Shown here: piece by piece, positions 33,135-43,853 of the stretch
Layout: each line of letters opens with the position of its first letter
How positions within the stretch are numbered: position 1 is the stretch's first letter
Assembly (NCBI RefSeq): GCF_000820085.1
Contig: NZ_CDBN01000015.1
Coordinates: 1 to 64,000, forward strand
Source of the DNA: Aeromonas sanarellii
Lineage (GTDB): Bacteria; Pseudomonadota; Gammaproteobacteria; Enterobacterales; Aeromonadaceae
Reading direction: 5' to 3'
DNA: 64,000 bases
Notes under the pieces: model-generated
The model's input: the letters and a program-made list of their open reading frames with translations, nothing else
Database searches by the model: none
What the model was told of the DNA's origin: nothing
Made by a program: the position numbers and the translations under genes

Positions 33135-33692
33135 TTAGATTTCCATTAGCTCCTTTTCCTTCACAACCAGGGCGTCATCCACCAGCTTGATGAAGGTATC
33201 GGTCAGCTTCTGGATCTCTTCCTGGGCGCGACGGTCGTCATCCTCGGAGATCTCTTTGTCTTTGAGCAGGGCTTTCAGGTCGGCGTTGGCATCGCGGCGG
33301 ATGTTGCGAATGGCAACCCGGGCGCCTTCGGCCTCGGCACGGACGATCTTGGTCAGATCGCGACGACGCTCCTCGGTCAGCGGCGGCAGCGGCACGCGCA
33401 GGGTCTGGCCGTTGCTGGACGGATTCAGGCCCAGATCGGAGGTCAGGATGGCTTTTTCCACCGCCTGGATCATGGAGCGATCGAAGATGGAGATGGAGAG
33501 GGTACGGGCATCTTCTGCCACCACGTTGGCCAACTGCTTCAGAGGAGTGGCAGCACCGTAATACTCCACCTGGATGCCGTCGAGCAGGCTCGGGTGAGCA
33601 CGACCGGTACGGATCTTGGACATCTGGGTCTTGAGCGACTCTACGCTTTTGCCCATGCGGTCCTTGGCGTCGTTTTTAATCTCGTTGATCAC
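33135..33692 (-). CDS. frr: Ribosome recycling factor
   Basis: Splits post-termination ribosomes together with EF-G. The 185-aa product (the usual length) forms a three-helix bundle plus a small beta domain. Conserved pieces include [61 protein letters not shown] and [20 protein letters not shown]. The start is GTG at 33692, giving VINEIKNDA; no upstream ATG fits. A hairpin terminator follows before uppS. Confidence 0.97.
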   Translation of the reverse strand: MINEIKNDAKDRMGKSVESLKTQMSKIRTGRAHPSLLDGIQVEYYGAATPLKQLANVVAEDARTLSISIFDRSMIQAVEKAILTSDLGLNPSSNGQTLRVPLPPLTEERRRDLTKIVRAEAEGARVAIRNIRRDANADLKALLKDKEISEDDDRRAQEEIQKLTDTFIKLVDDALVVKEKELMEI

Positions 33693-33787
33693 AGTGGTTT
33701 TCCTTTTGGCGAACGAGCCGGCGGGCGGCCCGTATCTATCTTGTTGACTGGCGTAATGGACAAGCGAGCCTGGGGCTCACACTTGCC

Positions 33788-34522
33788 TTACTTGCTGGCC
33801 TGGTGGATCAGGGTACCTTCCGGCTCGCCCATGATCACCCGGCGCAGTGCGCCCGGTTTGTTCATGTTGAACACCCGGATCGGCAGATCGTGGTCGCGGG
33901 CCAGGGTAAAAGCAGCAAGATCCATCACTTTGAGTTCTTTTTCAAGAACTTCATCATAACTCAGTTCTTGATAGAGCACGGCATCCGGGTTCTTGACCGG
34001 ATCGTCGGTGAACACGCCATCGACCTTGGTGGCCTTGAGCACCACGTCGGCTTCGATCTCGATGCCGCGCAGGCAGGCTGCCGAGTCGGTGGTAAAGAAG
34101 GGGTTGCCGGTACCGGCGGAGAAGATCACCACCTTGCCGGCGCGCAGCTGGCTGATGGCCTCTGCCCAGCTGTAGGAGTCGCAGACCCCCTGCAGGGAGA
34201 TGGCCGACATCAGGCGGGCATTCACATAAGCACGATGCAGGGCATCACGCATGGCCAGGCCGTTCATGACGGTCGCCAGCATGCCCATGTGGTCACCCAC
34301 CACGCGGTTCATGCCCGCCTTGGCAAGGCCGGCACCACGGAACAGGTTGCCGCCACCGATGACCAGACCGACCTGTACACCCAGCTCAACCAGCTCTTTG
34401 ATCTCTTGGGCCATCCGTTCCAGCACCGCCGGATCAATGCCGAAACCCTCGGATCCTTGCAGGGCTTCACCACTCAACTTCAGAAGAACACGTCTGTATG
34501 CAGGCTTGGGATTGGTACTCAT
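33788..34522 (-). CDS. pyrH: Uridylate kinase (UMP kinase)
   Basis: Hexameric bacterial UMP kinase of the amino acid kinase fold, phosphorylating UMP to UDP; normally activated by GTP and inhibited by UTP. Key segments are [27 protein letters not shown], the [16 protein letters not shown] loop and [13 protein letters not shown]. Length is 244 aa (E. coli 241). It lies between tsf and frr as in most proteobacteria. Confidence 0.97.
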   Translation of the reverse strand: MSTNPKPAYRRVLLKLSGEALQGSEGFGIDPAVLERMAQEIKELVELGVQVGLVIGGGNLFRGAGLAKAGMNRVVGDHMGMLATVMNGLAMRDALHRAYVNARLMSAISLQGVCDSYSWAEAISQLRAGKVVIFSAGTGNPFFTTDSAACLRGIEIEADVVLKATKVDGVFTDDPVKNPDAVLYQELSYDEVLEKELKVMDLAAFTLARDHDLPIRVFNMNKPGALRRVIMGEPEGTLIHQASK

Positions 34523-34545
34523 GTCACTGATTCCTGGTCATATAA

Positions 34546-34569
34546 AGACCGCGACATAAGTCGCGGTCT
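34546..34569 (-). terminator. Hairpin terminator after tsf
   Basis: A perfect 10-bp stem (34546-34555 with 34560-34569) and four-base loop, followed on the minus strand by TTTATAT. Likely a partial terminator setting the ratio of EF-Ts to downstream genes. Confidence 0.75.
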
Positions 34570-34593
34570 GGGGAAACGGAAAAACCGGTTCGA

Positions 34594-35475
34594 TTAGGCC
34601 TTCTGAGCGGCCGCGATCTGGGCTGCTACTTCAGCAGCGAAGTCGGTCTCTTGCTTCTCGATGCCTTCGCCCACTTCGAAACGGGTGAAGGAAACGACGT
34701 CAGCGCCTTCTTTCTTCAGCAGCTCGGCAACGGTCATGGAAGGATCCTTCACGAACGGCTGACCAGTCAGGGAAACCTCACCGGTGAACTTCTTCATGCG
34801 GCCTTCAACCATCTTCTCGGCGATCTCTTTCGGCTTGCCGGAGTTGATGGCGATGTCGATCTGGATTTCGCGCTCCTTGGCAACGACTTCGGCAGACACG
34901 TCTTCGGGCTTGACGAATTGCGGGCTGTTGGCAGCGACGTGCATGGCCAGATCTTTGGCCAGTTCTTCGGAGCCACCGGCCAGCTTGGTGATAACACCGA
35001 TGCGGGAGCCGTGAACGTAGGTGCCCAGGTTGTCACCTTCAACCAGCATCACGCGACGCAGGTTCATGTTCTCACCGATCTTGGCGATCAGGTTGGTGAT
35101 GGTCAGCTCGACGGACTCACCGTTGCCGAAGTCGGCGGCTTTCAGCGCGTCAACATCAGCGATTTTCTGGGTAGCGGCGATCTCGACGATCTTCTGACCC
35201 ATGGCCAGGAAACCGGCATCCTTGGAAACGAAGTCAGTCTCGCAGTTCAGCTCGATCATGACGGCAACGTTGCCTTCGGTACGGGCGAAGATCACGCCTT
35301 CGGCGGCGATACGGCCCGCTTTCTTGGCGGCCTTGGCCTGACCGGATTTACGCATGTTCTCGATAGCCAGTTCGATGTCACCGTTGGCTTCTTCCAGCGC
35401 TTTTTTGCAATCCATCATGCCAGCGGCGGTGCGCTCGCGCAGTTCTTTTACCAGGGCGGCAGAAATGTTTGCCAT
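34594..35475 (-). CDS. tsf: Elongation factor Ts
   Basis: Nucleotide exchange factor that releases GDP from EF-Tu. The N-terminal UBA-like domain has the [20 protein letters not shown] signature, and the core has the [28 protein letters not shown] stretch with the TDFV motif that contacts EF-Tu. Length is 293 aa (E. coli 283). The ATG at 35475 gives the conserved N-terminus; the longer frame begins in the intergenic hairpin. Transcribed with rpsB upstream. Confidence 0.97.
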   Translation of the reverse strand: MANISAALVKELRERTAAGMMDCKKALEEANGDIELAIENMRKSGQAKAAKKAGRIAAEGVIFARTEGNVAVMIELNCETDFVSKDAGFLAMGQKIVEIAATQKIADVDALKAADFGNGESVELTITNLIAKIGENMNLRRVMLVEGDNLGTYVHGSRIGVITKLAGGSEELAKDLAMHVAANSPQFVKPEDVSAEVVAKEREIQIDIAINSGKPKEIAEKMVEGRMKKFTGEVSLTGQPFVKDPSMTVAELLKKEGADVVSFTRFEVGEGIEKQETDFAAEVAAQIAAAQKA

Positions 35476-35508
35476 GTCCAGTATCCTCGGTCTTGAATTG
35501 ACAAGAAA

Positions 35509-35529
35509 CAGGGGCCACAAGGGCCCCTG
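35509..35529 (-). terminator. Attenuating hairpin between rpsB and tsf
   Basis: An 8-bp GC-rich stem (35509-35516 with 35522-35529) followed on the minus strand by TTTCTTGT. A partial terminator is known at this junction in E. coli; here it is inferred from structure. Confidence 0.6.
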
Positions 35530-35579
35530 CTAACCAATTACATCAGCTTGGTTAATAAGGGCTTTGCAGTCCTTATCAA

Positions 35580-36308
35580 TTACTCAGCTTCAACGAAGCC
35601 ATCTTGTTCGGCTTGAACAACGATGTCCTGCTCACGGGCTTCCAGAACGGTGTCAGCAGCAGCGTTCAGGTACAGCTGTACGGCACGGATAGCGTCGTCG
35701 TTACCCGGGATGACATAGTCAACGCCGTCCGGGTTGGAGTTGGTATCAACGATGGAAACTACCGGGATACCCAGGTTGTTGGCTTCTTTGATAGCGATGT
35801 GCTCGTGGTCGGCGTCGACAACGAACAGAACGTCAGGCAGGCCGCCCATGTTCTTGATACCACCCAGGCTCTTCTCCAGCTTGTCCATTTCGCGAGTACG
35901 CATCAGCGCCTCTTTCTTGGTCAGCTTGTCGAAGGTACCGTCCTGGCTCTGGGTTTCCAGATCTTTCAGGCGCTTGATGGACTGACGAACGGTTTTCCAG
36001 TTGGTCAGCATGCCGCCCAGCCAGCGGTGGTTAACATAGAACTGGTCGCAACGCTCAGCGGCTTCTTTAACGGCTTCAGACGCGGCACGCTTGGTACCAA
36101 CGAACAGTACCTTGCCTTTCTTGGCAGCTACGGAGCTGATGAAGTTCATGGCATCGTCAAACATCGGAACGGTTTTTTCCAGGTTGATGATGTGAACCTT
36201 GCTGCGGGCGCCGAAGATGTAGGACTTCATTTTCGGGTTCCAGTAACGGGTCTGGTGACCGAAGTGAACGCCGGCTTGCAGCATGTCGCGCATAGAAACT
36301 TTAGCCAT
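35580..36308 (-). CDS. rpsB: 30S ribosomal protein S2
   Basis: Small-subunit protein bound between head and body of the 30S particle. The 242-aa product (E. coli 241) begins [27 protein letters not shown], fully typical, and keeps the [14 protein letters not shown] and [13 protein letters not shown] segments. The ATG at 36308 is used; the frame runs 21 codons further but without similarity. First gene of the long minus-strand cluster, with its own leader and promoter upstream. Confidence 0.98.
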   Translation of the reverse strand: MAKVSMRDMLQAGVHFGHQTRYWNPKMKSYIFGARSKVHIINLEKTVPMFDDAMNFISSVAAKKGKVLFVGTKRAASEAVKEAAERCDQFYVNHRWLGGMLTNWKTVRQSIKRLKDLETQSQDGTFDKLTKKEALMRTREMDKLEKSLGGIKNMGGLPDVLFVVDADHEHIAIKEANNLGIPVVSIVDTNSNPDGVDYVIPGNDDAIRAVQLYLNAAADTVLEAREQDIVVQAEQDGFVEAE

Positions 36309-36324
36309 TTTATACCTCTGTATT

Positions 36325-36361
36325 GGGGTTAGGCCTCCACACATCCCATGTAACCGACCCC
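36325..36361 (-). promoter_or_regulatory. Stem-loop in the rpsB leader, candidate S2 autoregulatory element
   Basis: Immediately upstream of the rpsB ribosome-binding region the leader can fold as GGGGTCGG pairing with CCTAACCCC. In E. coli and relatives S2 represses its own operon through the rpsB leader, so a similar role is likely, but the fold was not computed. Confidence 0.45.
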
Positions 36362-36445
36362 AGAGGGGCACCCCGGTACAGGTGTCGATGTGTGTGTGTT
36401 GTTTGAGTAAGGGTGATGGTATGGGAAGACAAGTTCCCCATTCCG

Positions 36446-36460
36446 GCGCGCTTTATACCA
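36446..36460 (-). promoter_or_regulatory. Extended -10 promoter of rpsB with GC-rich discriminator
   Basis: On the minus strand TGG-TATAAA followed by GCGCGC. The TG extension supports a promoter without a good -35, and the GC-rich discriminator is typical of stringently controlled ribosomal promoters. It implies a leader of about 135 bases. Confidence 0.6.
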
Positions 36461-36667
36461 TAACTTTGGTCAGGACACCACCAGCCAGGGCGCTAAAAAT
36501 GGATCCCGAACCAGGGTGCGATCGCCTGATGACGTTGCGATGACGATCACACTGGAAGTAAACGGGGGTTGGGGATAAAATTTCGCCCTGATTGCAAACG
36601 CATCTATTTTTCATTACCCGATTGCCGGACATCAACGGATGCGCGATCGGGCCCCAAGAGAGATCCC

Positions 36668-37456
36668 ATGTCCATTAAAATCAAGACACCGGAAGAGATT
36701 GAAAAAATGCGCGTTGCCGGCCAGCTGGCCGCCGACGTGCTGGTCATGATCGCCCCCCACGTCAAGGCGGGCGTCACCACCGACGAACTGAACACCCTGT
36801 GCCACAACCACATCGTCGACGTACAGCAGGCCATCCCCGCGCCGCTGAATTATCACGGCTTCCCCAAGTCCATCTGCACTTCGGTGAACGATGTCATCTG
36901 CCACGGCATCCCGAACCACAAGAAGCTGCGCGATGGCGACATCATCAATCTGGACATCACCGTCATCAAGGACGGCTATCACGGCGACACCTCCGCCATG
37001 TTCATCGTGGGCCAGACCACTCCCCTGCGCCGCCAGCTGTGCAAGGTGGCCCAGGATAGCCTCTACGCCGCCATCAAGCGGGTACGCCCCGGCATGTGCA
37101 TCACCGAGATCGGCGCCGTGATCCAGCCCATCGTCGAGCAGGCCGGCTTCTCCGTGGTGCGCGACTACTGCGGCCACGGCATCGGCGCCGAATTCCACGA
37201 GGAGCCGCAGATCCTGCACTACCGCAACGGCGGCAAGCTGGAGCTGAAACCTGGCATGTGCTTCACCATAGAGCCCATGGTCAACAGCAAGAAGTACCAC
37301 TGCAAGGTCAACCCGAAGGATGGCTGGACCGTCACCACCAAGGATGGCGGCGACTCCGCCCAGTGGGAACACACTCTGCTGGTGACCGAGGACGGCTGCG
37401 AGGTGCTCACCCTGCGCCCCGACGACACCATCGAGCGCGTTATCCGCCACGTTTGA
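36668..37456 (+). CDS. map: Methionine aminopeptidase type I
   Basis: Removes the initiator methionine from new proteins; essential. The pita-bread metal site is intact: the Asp pair in DIINLDITVIKDGYHGDTSAMF, the histidine in YCGHGIGAEFHEEP, the glutamate in FTIEPMVN and the last glutamate in QWEHTLLVTEDG. Length is 262 aa (E. coli 264). The ATG at 36668 (MSIKIKTPEEIEKMRVAG) is used; a longer upstream frame has no similarity. Divergent from rpsB, exactly as in E. coli. Confidence 0.97.
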   Translation: MSIKIKTPEEIEKMRVAGQLAADVLVMIAPHVKAGVTTDELNTLCHNHIVDVQQAIPAPLNYHGFPKSICTSVNDVICHGIPNHKKLRDGDIINLDITVIKDGYHGDTSAMFIVGQTTPLRRQLCKVAQDSLYAAIKRVRPGMCITEIGAVIQPIVEQAGFSVVRDYCGHGIGAEFHEEPQILHYRNGGKLELKPGMCFTIEPMVNSKKYHCKVNPKDGWTVTTKDGGDSAQWEHTLLVTEDGCEVLTLRPDDTIERVIRHV

Positions 37457-37460
37457 CATT

Positions 37461-37490
37461 CAACCCCGGCCGCACGCCGGGGTTGCTCTT
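37461..37490 (+). terminator. Weak terminator between map and glnD
   Basis: A perfect 10-bp GC-rich stem (37461-37470 with 37476-37485) followed only by CTCTTTAT, so some read-through into glnD is likely. Confidence 0.6.
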
Positions 37491-37520
37491 TATCCGGCCA
37501 GACCGAGAGTGCGAGATGCC

Positions 37521-40163
37521 ATGGATGCCAGCCTGCTTTCCCCCCACCTGTTGCCCGACGATCAGCTCACCCGCGACAACTGCAAGGAGTACCTGAGCCG
37601 CTTCCTCGCCTGGTTGCACGAACGCTTCGATGCCGGTGACAACATCATCGAACTGGTGGCCACCCGCTCCGAATACATGGATGCGCTGCTGACGAGGCTG
37701 TGGCACAAGTTCGGCTTCGACAAGACGGAACTCACCCTCATTGCGGTGGGTGGCTATGGCCGGGGCGAGCTGCACCCCCACTCCGACATCGACCTGCTGC
37801 TGCTCTACGAAGGGGATGAACTGGACGAGGTGCTGGGGCTGCGCATCGGCGAGTTCATCACCCTCTTGTGGGATCTCAAGCTGGAAGTGGGACAATCGGT
37901 GCGCAACGTGGCCGAGTGCATCGAGCAGGGGCGCGCCGACATCACGGTCGCCACCAACCTCATCGAGGCGCGCTACATCACGGGTCGCCTGGCGGGGTTC
38001 GAACAGTTGCAGGCCGCCACCCTGCCCCAGCATTTCTGGCCGAGCGAGGCTTTCTTTCGCGCCAAGCGCGAAGAGCAGGCCCTGCGCCACCAGCAGTTTC
38101 TCGGCACCGCCTACAAGCTGGAGCCGGATCTCAAGAACAATCCGGGGGGCCTGCGCGACATCCAGACCCTGGCCTGGGTCGCCCGCCGCCACTTCGGCGC
38201 CACCACCCTGTTCGAGATGACCAGTCACGGTTTCCTCAACCGGGCCGAGTACCGCGAACTGCTCGACTGCCAGAACTTCCTCTGGAAGGTGCGCTTCGCC
38301 CTGCACATGGCCATCAACAAGGGGGACAACCGCCTGCTGTTCGACCGCCAGCGCACCGTGGCCCAGATGCTGGGCTTCGAGGGGGAAGGCAACGGCCCGG
38401 TCGAGCAGATGATGAAGCGCTTCTACCAGACGGTGCGGCGGGTGGCCGAGCTCAACGAGATGCTGCTGCAACTGTTTGACGAGGCGATCCTCGGCAACAC
38501 CGCCATGGACGTGCGCCGCATCAGCGACGAGTTCCAGCTGCGCGGTCGCCTCATCGATGCGGTGGATTCCGAACTGTTCGGCCGGGATCCGGCCGCCATC
38601 CTGCGGCTCTTCTACCAGATAGCCCAGCACCCGGAGATCGCCGGCATCCACTCCGCCACCCTGCGCCAGTTGCGCGAGGCCAGGCGCACCCTGAGCTGCT
38701 GGCTGCAGGATCTGCCCGAGTGCCGCCGCCTCTTCATGGCGCTGCTGCGCCACCCCAACGGCATCGGCCAGCCGCTCACGCTCATGCACAAGTACGGGAT
38801 CCTCGCGGCCTACCTGCCCCAGTGGAACCTCATCGTCGGCCAGATGCAGTTCGACATGTTCCACGCCTACACGGTGGACGAACACACCCACAGGCTGCTC
38901 CAGAACATCCATCGCTTCCCCAACCCGGCCAGCCGCCAGACCCACCCGCTCTGCCACGAGGTATTCACCCAGCTGCGCAAGCCCGAGCTGCTCAGCATCG
39001 CGGCCCTGTTCCACGACATCGCCAAGGGGCGGCGGGGGGATCACTCCGAACTCGGCGCCGTGGATGCGCTGGAGTTCTGCCAGTTGCACGGGCTGGATCG
39101 CTACGAGAGCCGGCTGGTCGCCTGGCTGGTGCGCCACCACCTGCTGATGTCGGTCACCGCCCAGCGCCGCGACATCTACGATCCGGACGTGGTCACCGAC
39201 TTTGCCCAGAAGGTGCGCGACGAATTACACCTCGATCTGCTCTATTGCCTGACCGTGGCGGACATCTGCGCCACCAACGACACCCTGTGGAACGACTGGA
39301 AGGGGACCCTGCTGCGGGAGCTCTACTTCGCCACCCAGAAGGCCCTGCGCCAGGGTCTGGAGAACCCGCCGGACATGCGGCTCAAGATCCGCGAGAACCA
39401 GCGTCAGGCACGGCAGATCCTGGCCCAGCGCGAGGTATCCCTGGATGCGGTCAACGCCCTCTGGAACGACTTCAAGGCCGACTACTTCCTGCGCCACAGT
39501 CCGGAGCAGATCGCCTGGCACTGCCGCAAGATCATCGCCCACGGCGACAACCCGGCGCCCCTGGTGCTCATCGGCAAGCACCCCATCCGGGGCGGCAGCG
39601 AGGTGTTCATCTATTGCCGCGACATGCCCAACCTGTTCGCCACCGTGGCCTCGGCACTGGATCAGAAGAACCTGAGCATCCACGACGCCCAGATCATGAA
39701 CTCGCGCAACGACTATGTGCTGGACACCTTCATCGTGCTGGAACCGAGCGGCGAACCCATCAGCCCCAACCGCACCGCCACCATCAAGAAGGCGCTGGAG
39801 AAGGCGCTGCAGGAGCCGGGCAAGCTGGTGCTGCGCAGCAAGCCCCTGTCACGGCGCCACCGCCAGTTCAGCGTGCCGACCCGGGTGGTGTTTCTGCCCC
39901 ACAGGGGCGAAAACCGTCACACCCTGCTGGAGCTGACGGCACTGGATACCCCTGGCCTGCTGGCCCGCATCGGTGCCGTGTTCCAGCAATGCGGCCTGTC
40001 GCTGCACGCCGCCAAGATCACCACCATAGGCGAGCGGGTGGAAGACTTCTTCAGCCTCACCACCCTGGCCGGGGAGCCCCTGAGCCAGGCCGAGCAGCAG
40101 GCGCTGGAAGAGCGGTTGGTCAATCAGCTCAACCCGCAGGAATCCGGCGAGGCGGAGGGCTGA
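37521..40163 (+). CDS. glnD: PII uridylyltransferase / uridylyl-removing enzyme
   Basis: Bifunctional glutamine sensor that uridylylates PII when nitrogen is scarce and removes UMP when glutamine is high. Domains in order: nucleotidyltransferase with GGYGRGELHPHSDIDLLLL near residue 80; helical linker with NNPGGLRDIQTL; HD hydrolase domain with AALFHDIAKGRRGDHS; and two C-terminal ACT domains (PNLFATVASALDQKNLSIHDAQI and PGLLARIGAVFQQCGLSLHAAKI) that bind glutamine. About 880 aa (E. coli 890). I use ATG 37521; an in-frame GTG at 37509 would add four residues and cannot be excluded. Same order, map-glnD-dapD, as E. coli. Confidence 0.96.
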   Translation: MDASLLSPHLLPDDQLTRDNCKEYLSRFLAWLHERFDAGDNIIELVATRSEYMDALLTRLWHKFGFDKTELTLIAVGGYGRGELHPHSDIDLLLLYEGDELDEVLGLRIGEFITLLWDLKLEVGQSVRNVAECIEQGRADITVATNLIEARYITGRLAGFEQLQAATLPQHFWPSEAFFRAKREEQALRHQQFLGTAYKLEPDLKNNPGGLRDIQTLAWVARRHFGATTLFEMTSHGFLNRAEYRELLDCQNFLWKVRFALHMAINKGDNRLLFDRQRTVAQMLGFEGEGNGPVEQMMKRFYQTVRRVAELNEMLLQLFDEAILGNTAMDVRRISDEFQLRGRLIDAVDSELFGRDPAAILRLFYQIAQHPEIAGIHSATLRQLREARRTLSCWLQDLPECRRLFMALLRHPNGIGQPLTLMHKYGILAAYLPQWNLIVGQMQFDMFHAYTVDEHTHRLLQNIHRFPNPASRQTHPLCHEVFTQLRKPELLSIAALFHDIAKGRRGDHSELGAVDALEFCQLHGLDRYESRLVAWLVRHHLLMSVTAQRRDIYDPDVVTDFAQKVRDELHLDLLYCLTVADICATNDTLWNDWKGTLLRELYFATQKALRQGLENPPDMRLKIRENQRQARQILAQREVSLDAVNALWNDFKADYFLRHSPEQIAWHCRKIIAHGDNPAPLVLIGKHPIRGGSEVFIYCRDMPNLFATVASALDQKNLSIHDAQIMNSRNDYVLDTFIVLEPSGEPISPNRTATIKKALEKALQEPGKLVLRSKPLSRRHRQFSVPTRVVFLPHRGENRHTLLELTALDTPGLLARIGAVFQQCGLSLHAAKITTIGERVEDFFSLTTLAGEPLSQAEQQALEERLVNQLNPQESGEAEG

Positions 40164-40342
40164 ACAGGCCGGAGGAAGGCCCCATAAGAGCCTTTATCTC
40201 GTATTAATTTTTCAATCATAACAAGTGGTTGGGCCACTCAAGCACAATAAATCGCCTTTCTTCTCAAGAAATCGGCGAGAGCCCTTAAAAACAATTGGAA
40301 AAGTGTGATACAACAAACAGAATTTTTTAGAGGAAACTTGTC

Positions 40343-41170
40343 ATGACCCAGTTGCAACAGACCATAGAAGCGGCCTTCGAGCGCCGTGACTCCATCACCC
40401 CCGGCTCCGTCGATGCCGCCACCAAGGCCGCCATCCTGGAGGCCATCGATCTGCTGGACTCCGGCAAGGCCCGCGTCGCCGAGAAGATCGCCGGCGAGTG
40501 GGTCGTCCACCAGTGGCTGAAGAAGGCGGTGCTGCTCTATTTCCGCATCAATGACAACGGCATCATCAAGGGCGACGACGCCCAGTACTACGACAAGGTT
40601 CCCCTCAAGTTCTCCGACTACAGCGCCGAACAGTTCAAGGCCGCCGGTGTACGCGTAGTGCCGCCGGCCACCGCGCGCAAGGGCTCCTTCATCGCCCCCA
40701 ATACCGTGCTGATGCCCTCCTACGTCAACATCGGCGCCTTCGTGGATGAAGGCACCATGGTCGACACCTGGGCCACCGTGGGCTCCTGCGCCCAGATCGG
40801 CAAGAACGTGCACCTCTCCGGCGGCGTCGGCATCGGTGGCGTGCTGGAGCCGCTGCAGGCCAACCCGACCATCATCGAAGACAACTGCTTCATCGGTGCC
40901 CGTTCCGAGGTGGTGGAAGGGGTGATCGTCGAGGAGGGCTCCGTCATCTCCATGGGTGTCTTCATCGGCCAGTCCACCCGTATCTATGACCGTGAAACCG
41001 GCGAGATCCACTATGGCCGCGTCCCGGCCGGCTCCGTGGTCGTCTCCGGCTCCCTGCCCTCCAAGTGCGGCAAGTACAGCCTGTACGCCGCCGTCATCGT
41101 CAAGAAGGTGGATGCCAAGACCCGCGCCAAGGTCGGCATCAACGCCCTGCTGCGTTCCATCGACGAGTAA
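40343..41170 (+). CDS. dapD: Tetrahydrodipicolinate N-succinyltransferase
   Basis: Fourth-stage enzyme of the succinylase route to diaminopimelate and lysine, transferring succinyl from succinyl-CoA to tetrahydrodipicolinate. An N-terminal helical domain is followed by a left-handed beta-helix of hexapeptide repeats with [26 protein letters not shown] and [14 protein letters not shown], and a C-terminal strand/helix. Length is 275 aa (E. coli 274). It is preceded by a 179-bp AT-rich region that should contain its promoter. Confidence 0.97.
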   Translation: MTQLQQTIEAAFERRDSITPGSVDAATKAAILEAIDLLDSGKARVAEKIAGEWVVHQWLKKAVLLYFRINDNGIIKGDDAQYYDKVPLKFSDYSAEQFKAAGVRVVPPATARKGSFIAPNTVLMPSYVNIGAFVDEGTMVDTWATVGSCAQIGKNVHLSGGVGIGGVLEPLQANPTIIEDNCFIGARSEVVEGVIVEEGSVISMGVFIGQSTRIYDRETGEIHYGRVPAGSVVVSGSLPSKCGKYSLYAAVIVKKVDAKTRAKVGINALLRSIDE

Positions 41171-41187
41171 TCCTCTTGGCCGTGATT

Positions 41188-41215
41188 AAAAGGGCGCCTG
41201 ATGGCGCCTTTTTTG
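41188..41215 (+). terminator. Terminator of dapD
   Basis: A GGCGCC-based stem (41193-41198 with 41203-41208) extended by A/T and one G-U pair, then seven T. Confidence 0.9.
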
Positions 41216-41436
41216 TTGCTCTTGTCCCGCCCGCACCCGTTTTTCCAATACACCAACGAGAGTCTCTTCATCACTTCGCCAGGCGGCGATAGCGGCAAGG
41301 GGCTCTTCCCATGATCCATCCCCTGAACACAGCACTCCTTTGAGCCCCTCCTGAATTTGGCGCACCTGTCACAGGCAAGCGGGCCCGACTCGGGTAAGAT
41401 AAACAGGTCAGGATCGTTTCAAACCAAGGAAGCCCG

Positions 41437-41820
41437 ATGTACGAGAATCTGAAGAGCCTGGGGATCCAGGAACCCACCTCAGTGGACAGCTACACCCTGC
41501 GCCAGGAGGCCAACCACGACATTCTCAAGATCTATTTCAAGAAGCAGAAGGGCGAGTTCTTCGCCAAGAGCGTCAAGTTCAAGTATCCCCGCCAGCGCAA
41601 GACCATGCTGGTCAACTCGGGTACCCATGAATACAAGGACGTCACCGAGATCAACGCCAACCTCAAGTACGTGGTGGATGAACTCGACAGCCTGACCCAG
41701 GGCGGACAGACCCAGGCCGATCCGGACATCAAGCAGAAGATACTGCGGGACCTGCGCCATCTGGAGAAGGTGGTACAGAACAAGATCAGCGAGATTGAGC
41801 GGGATCTGGAGAAACTCTGA
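41437..41820 (+). CDS. yaeH: UPF0325 family protein YaeH
   Basis: Conserved gammaproteobacterial protein of unknown function found next to dapD in E. coli as well. The 127-aa product keeps the family core: [11 protein letters not shown], SLRQEANxDILKIYF-like, [18 protein letters not shown], and the C-terminal [16 protein letters not shown] helix. It is soluble, highly charged and has no signal peptide. The separate terminators before and after it show that it is an independent unit. Confidence 0.93.
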   Translation: MYENLKSLGIQEPTSVDSYTLRQEANHDILKIYFKKQKGEFFAKSVKFKYPRQRKTMLVNSGTHEYKDVTEINANLKYVVDELDSLTQGGQTQADPDIKQKILRDLRHLEKVVQNKISEIERDLEKL

Positions 41821-41833
41821 CCCCATTCCATTC

Positions 41834-41860
41834 AAAAAGGCGCCATCAGGCGCCTTTTTT
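41834..41860 (+). terminator. Terminator of yaeH
   Basis: An 11-bp perfect stem (41834-41844 with 41849-41859), ATCA loop and six T. Confidence 0.93.
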
Positions 41861-41939
41861 ATGGCCGCTGGCCAGCCCTACGCCACAAGCCAGGCCCGGG
41901 ACCCTGCGCGATGATGCCGACTCCTGAACGGCGGGCAGC

Positions 41940-41966
41940 AAAAAGGGAGGCTTGTGCCTCCCCTTT
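41940..41966 (-). terminator. Terminator of ptsG
   Basis: A 7-bp GC-rich stem (41945-41951 with 41956-41962) followed on the minus strand by TTTTTG, 25 bases beyond the ptsG stop. Confidence 0.8.
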
Positions 41967-41990
41967 CGGAACTCGGTATGAAAGCAGGGA

Positions 41991-43472
<1,482 letters not shown>

Positions 43473-43543
43473 TTATGGATGACCACCTGCTTCATCCGCG
43501 ATTGTACTGGAGCGTTTCCCGGGTTGCTTATTTTGACCACCAG

Positions 43544-43615
43544 AATATAACCCAGCAGATATGGAATTGCCTCTACCGAGGACAAGGGAATAATAAATTT
43601 GGAGGAGAGATCACA
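43544..43615 (-). promoter_or_regulatory. Candidate CRP site and -10 for ptsG
   Basis: On the minus strand TGTGATCT followed by a poor second half (43600-43615), with a TATATT -10 candidate at 43544-43549. If transcription starts near 43537, the site is centred at about -70, a class I distance. CRP control of ptsG is established in E. coli; here it is inference from one good half-site. Confidence 0.35.
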
Positions 43616-43794
43616 AGATAATAAATAAGCAGGAAGGGTGTAATCTTGAATATTATTTCGCGTTGTTATAGCAATACCGCAAAAAGAAAAAAACCACTTC
43701 AAAATAAATCAAGGAGAAACAAAATAATACACAGAGAAACCCAATGTAACTAAACGTAACCAAGCGCTGCTTTATATTATCAAGTCTACCGATT

Positions 43795-43820
43795 AAAAAG
43801 GCCTCCAACAAGGGAGGCCT
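43795..43820 (-). terminator. Terminator of malM
   Basis: An 8-bp stem (43799-43806 with 43813-43820) followed on the minus strand by TTTTTAAT. The GGCCTCCAACAA motif is also repeated directly across it. Confidence 0.88.
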
Positions 43821-43853
43821 CCAACAAATAGCAATTTAAATAAGTCAGGATAT

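Larger units (their letters stand above)
36309..36667. other. Divergent rpsB / map regulatory region
   Basis: A 359-bp spacer carrying the rpsB leader and promoter on the minus strand and the map promoter on the plus strand. It includes a short TG dinucleotide run near 36390-36400. No credible gene. Confidence 0.65.

Noticed and set aside
36453-36635. 60-codon minus-strand frame between rpsB and map
   Set aside because: It overlaps the rpsB promoter and the map upstream region; no ribosome-binding site or conserved look.
37440-39140. 566-codon minus-strand frame opposite glnD
   Set aside because: Antisense shadow: glnD is complete with all domains on the plus strand, and the reverse product is Gln/Val/His-rich low-complexity sequence.
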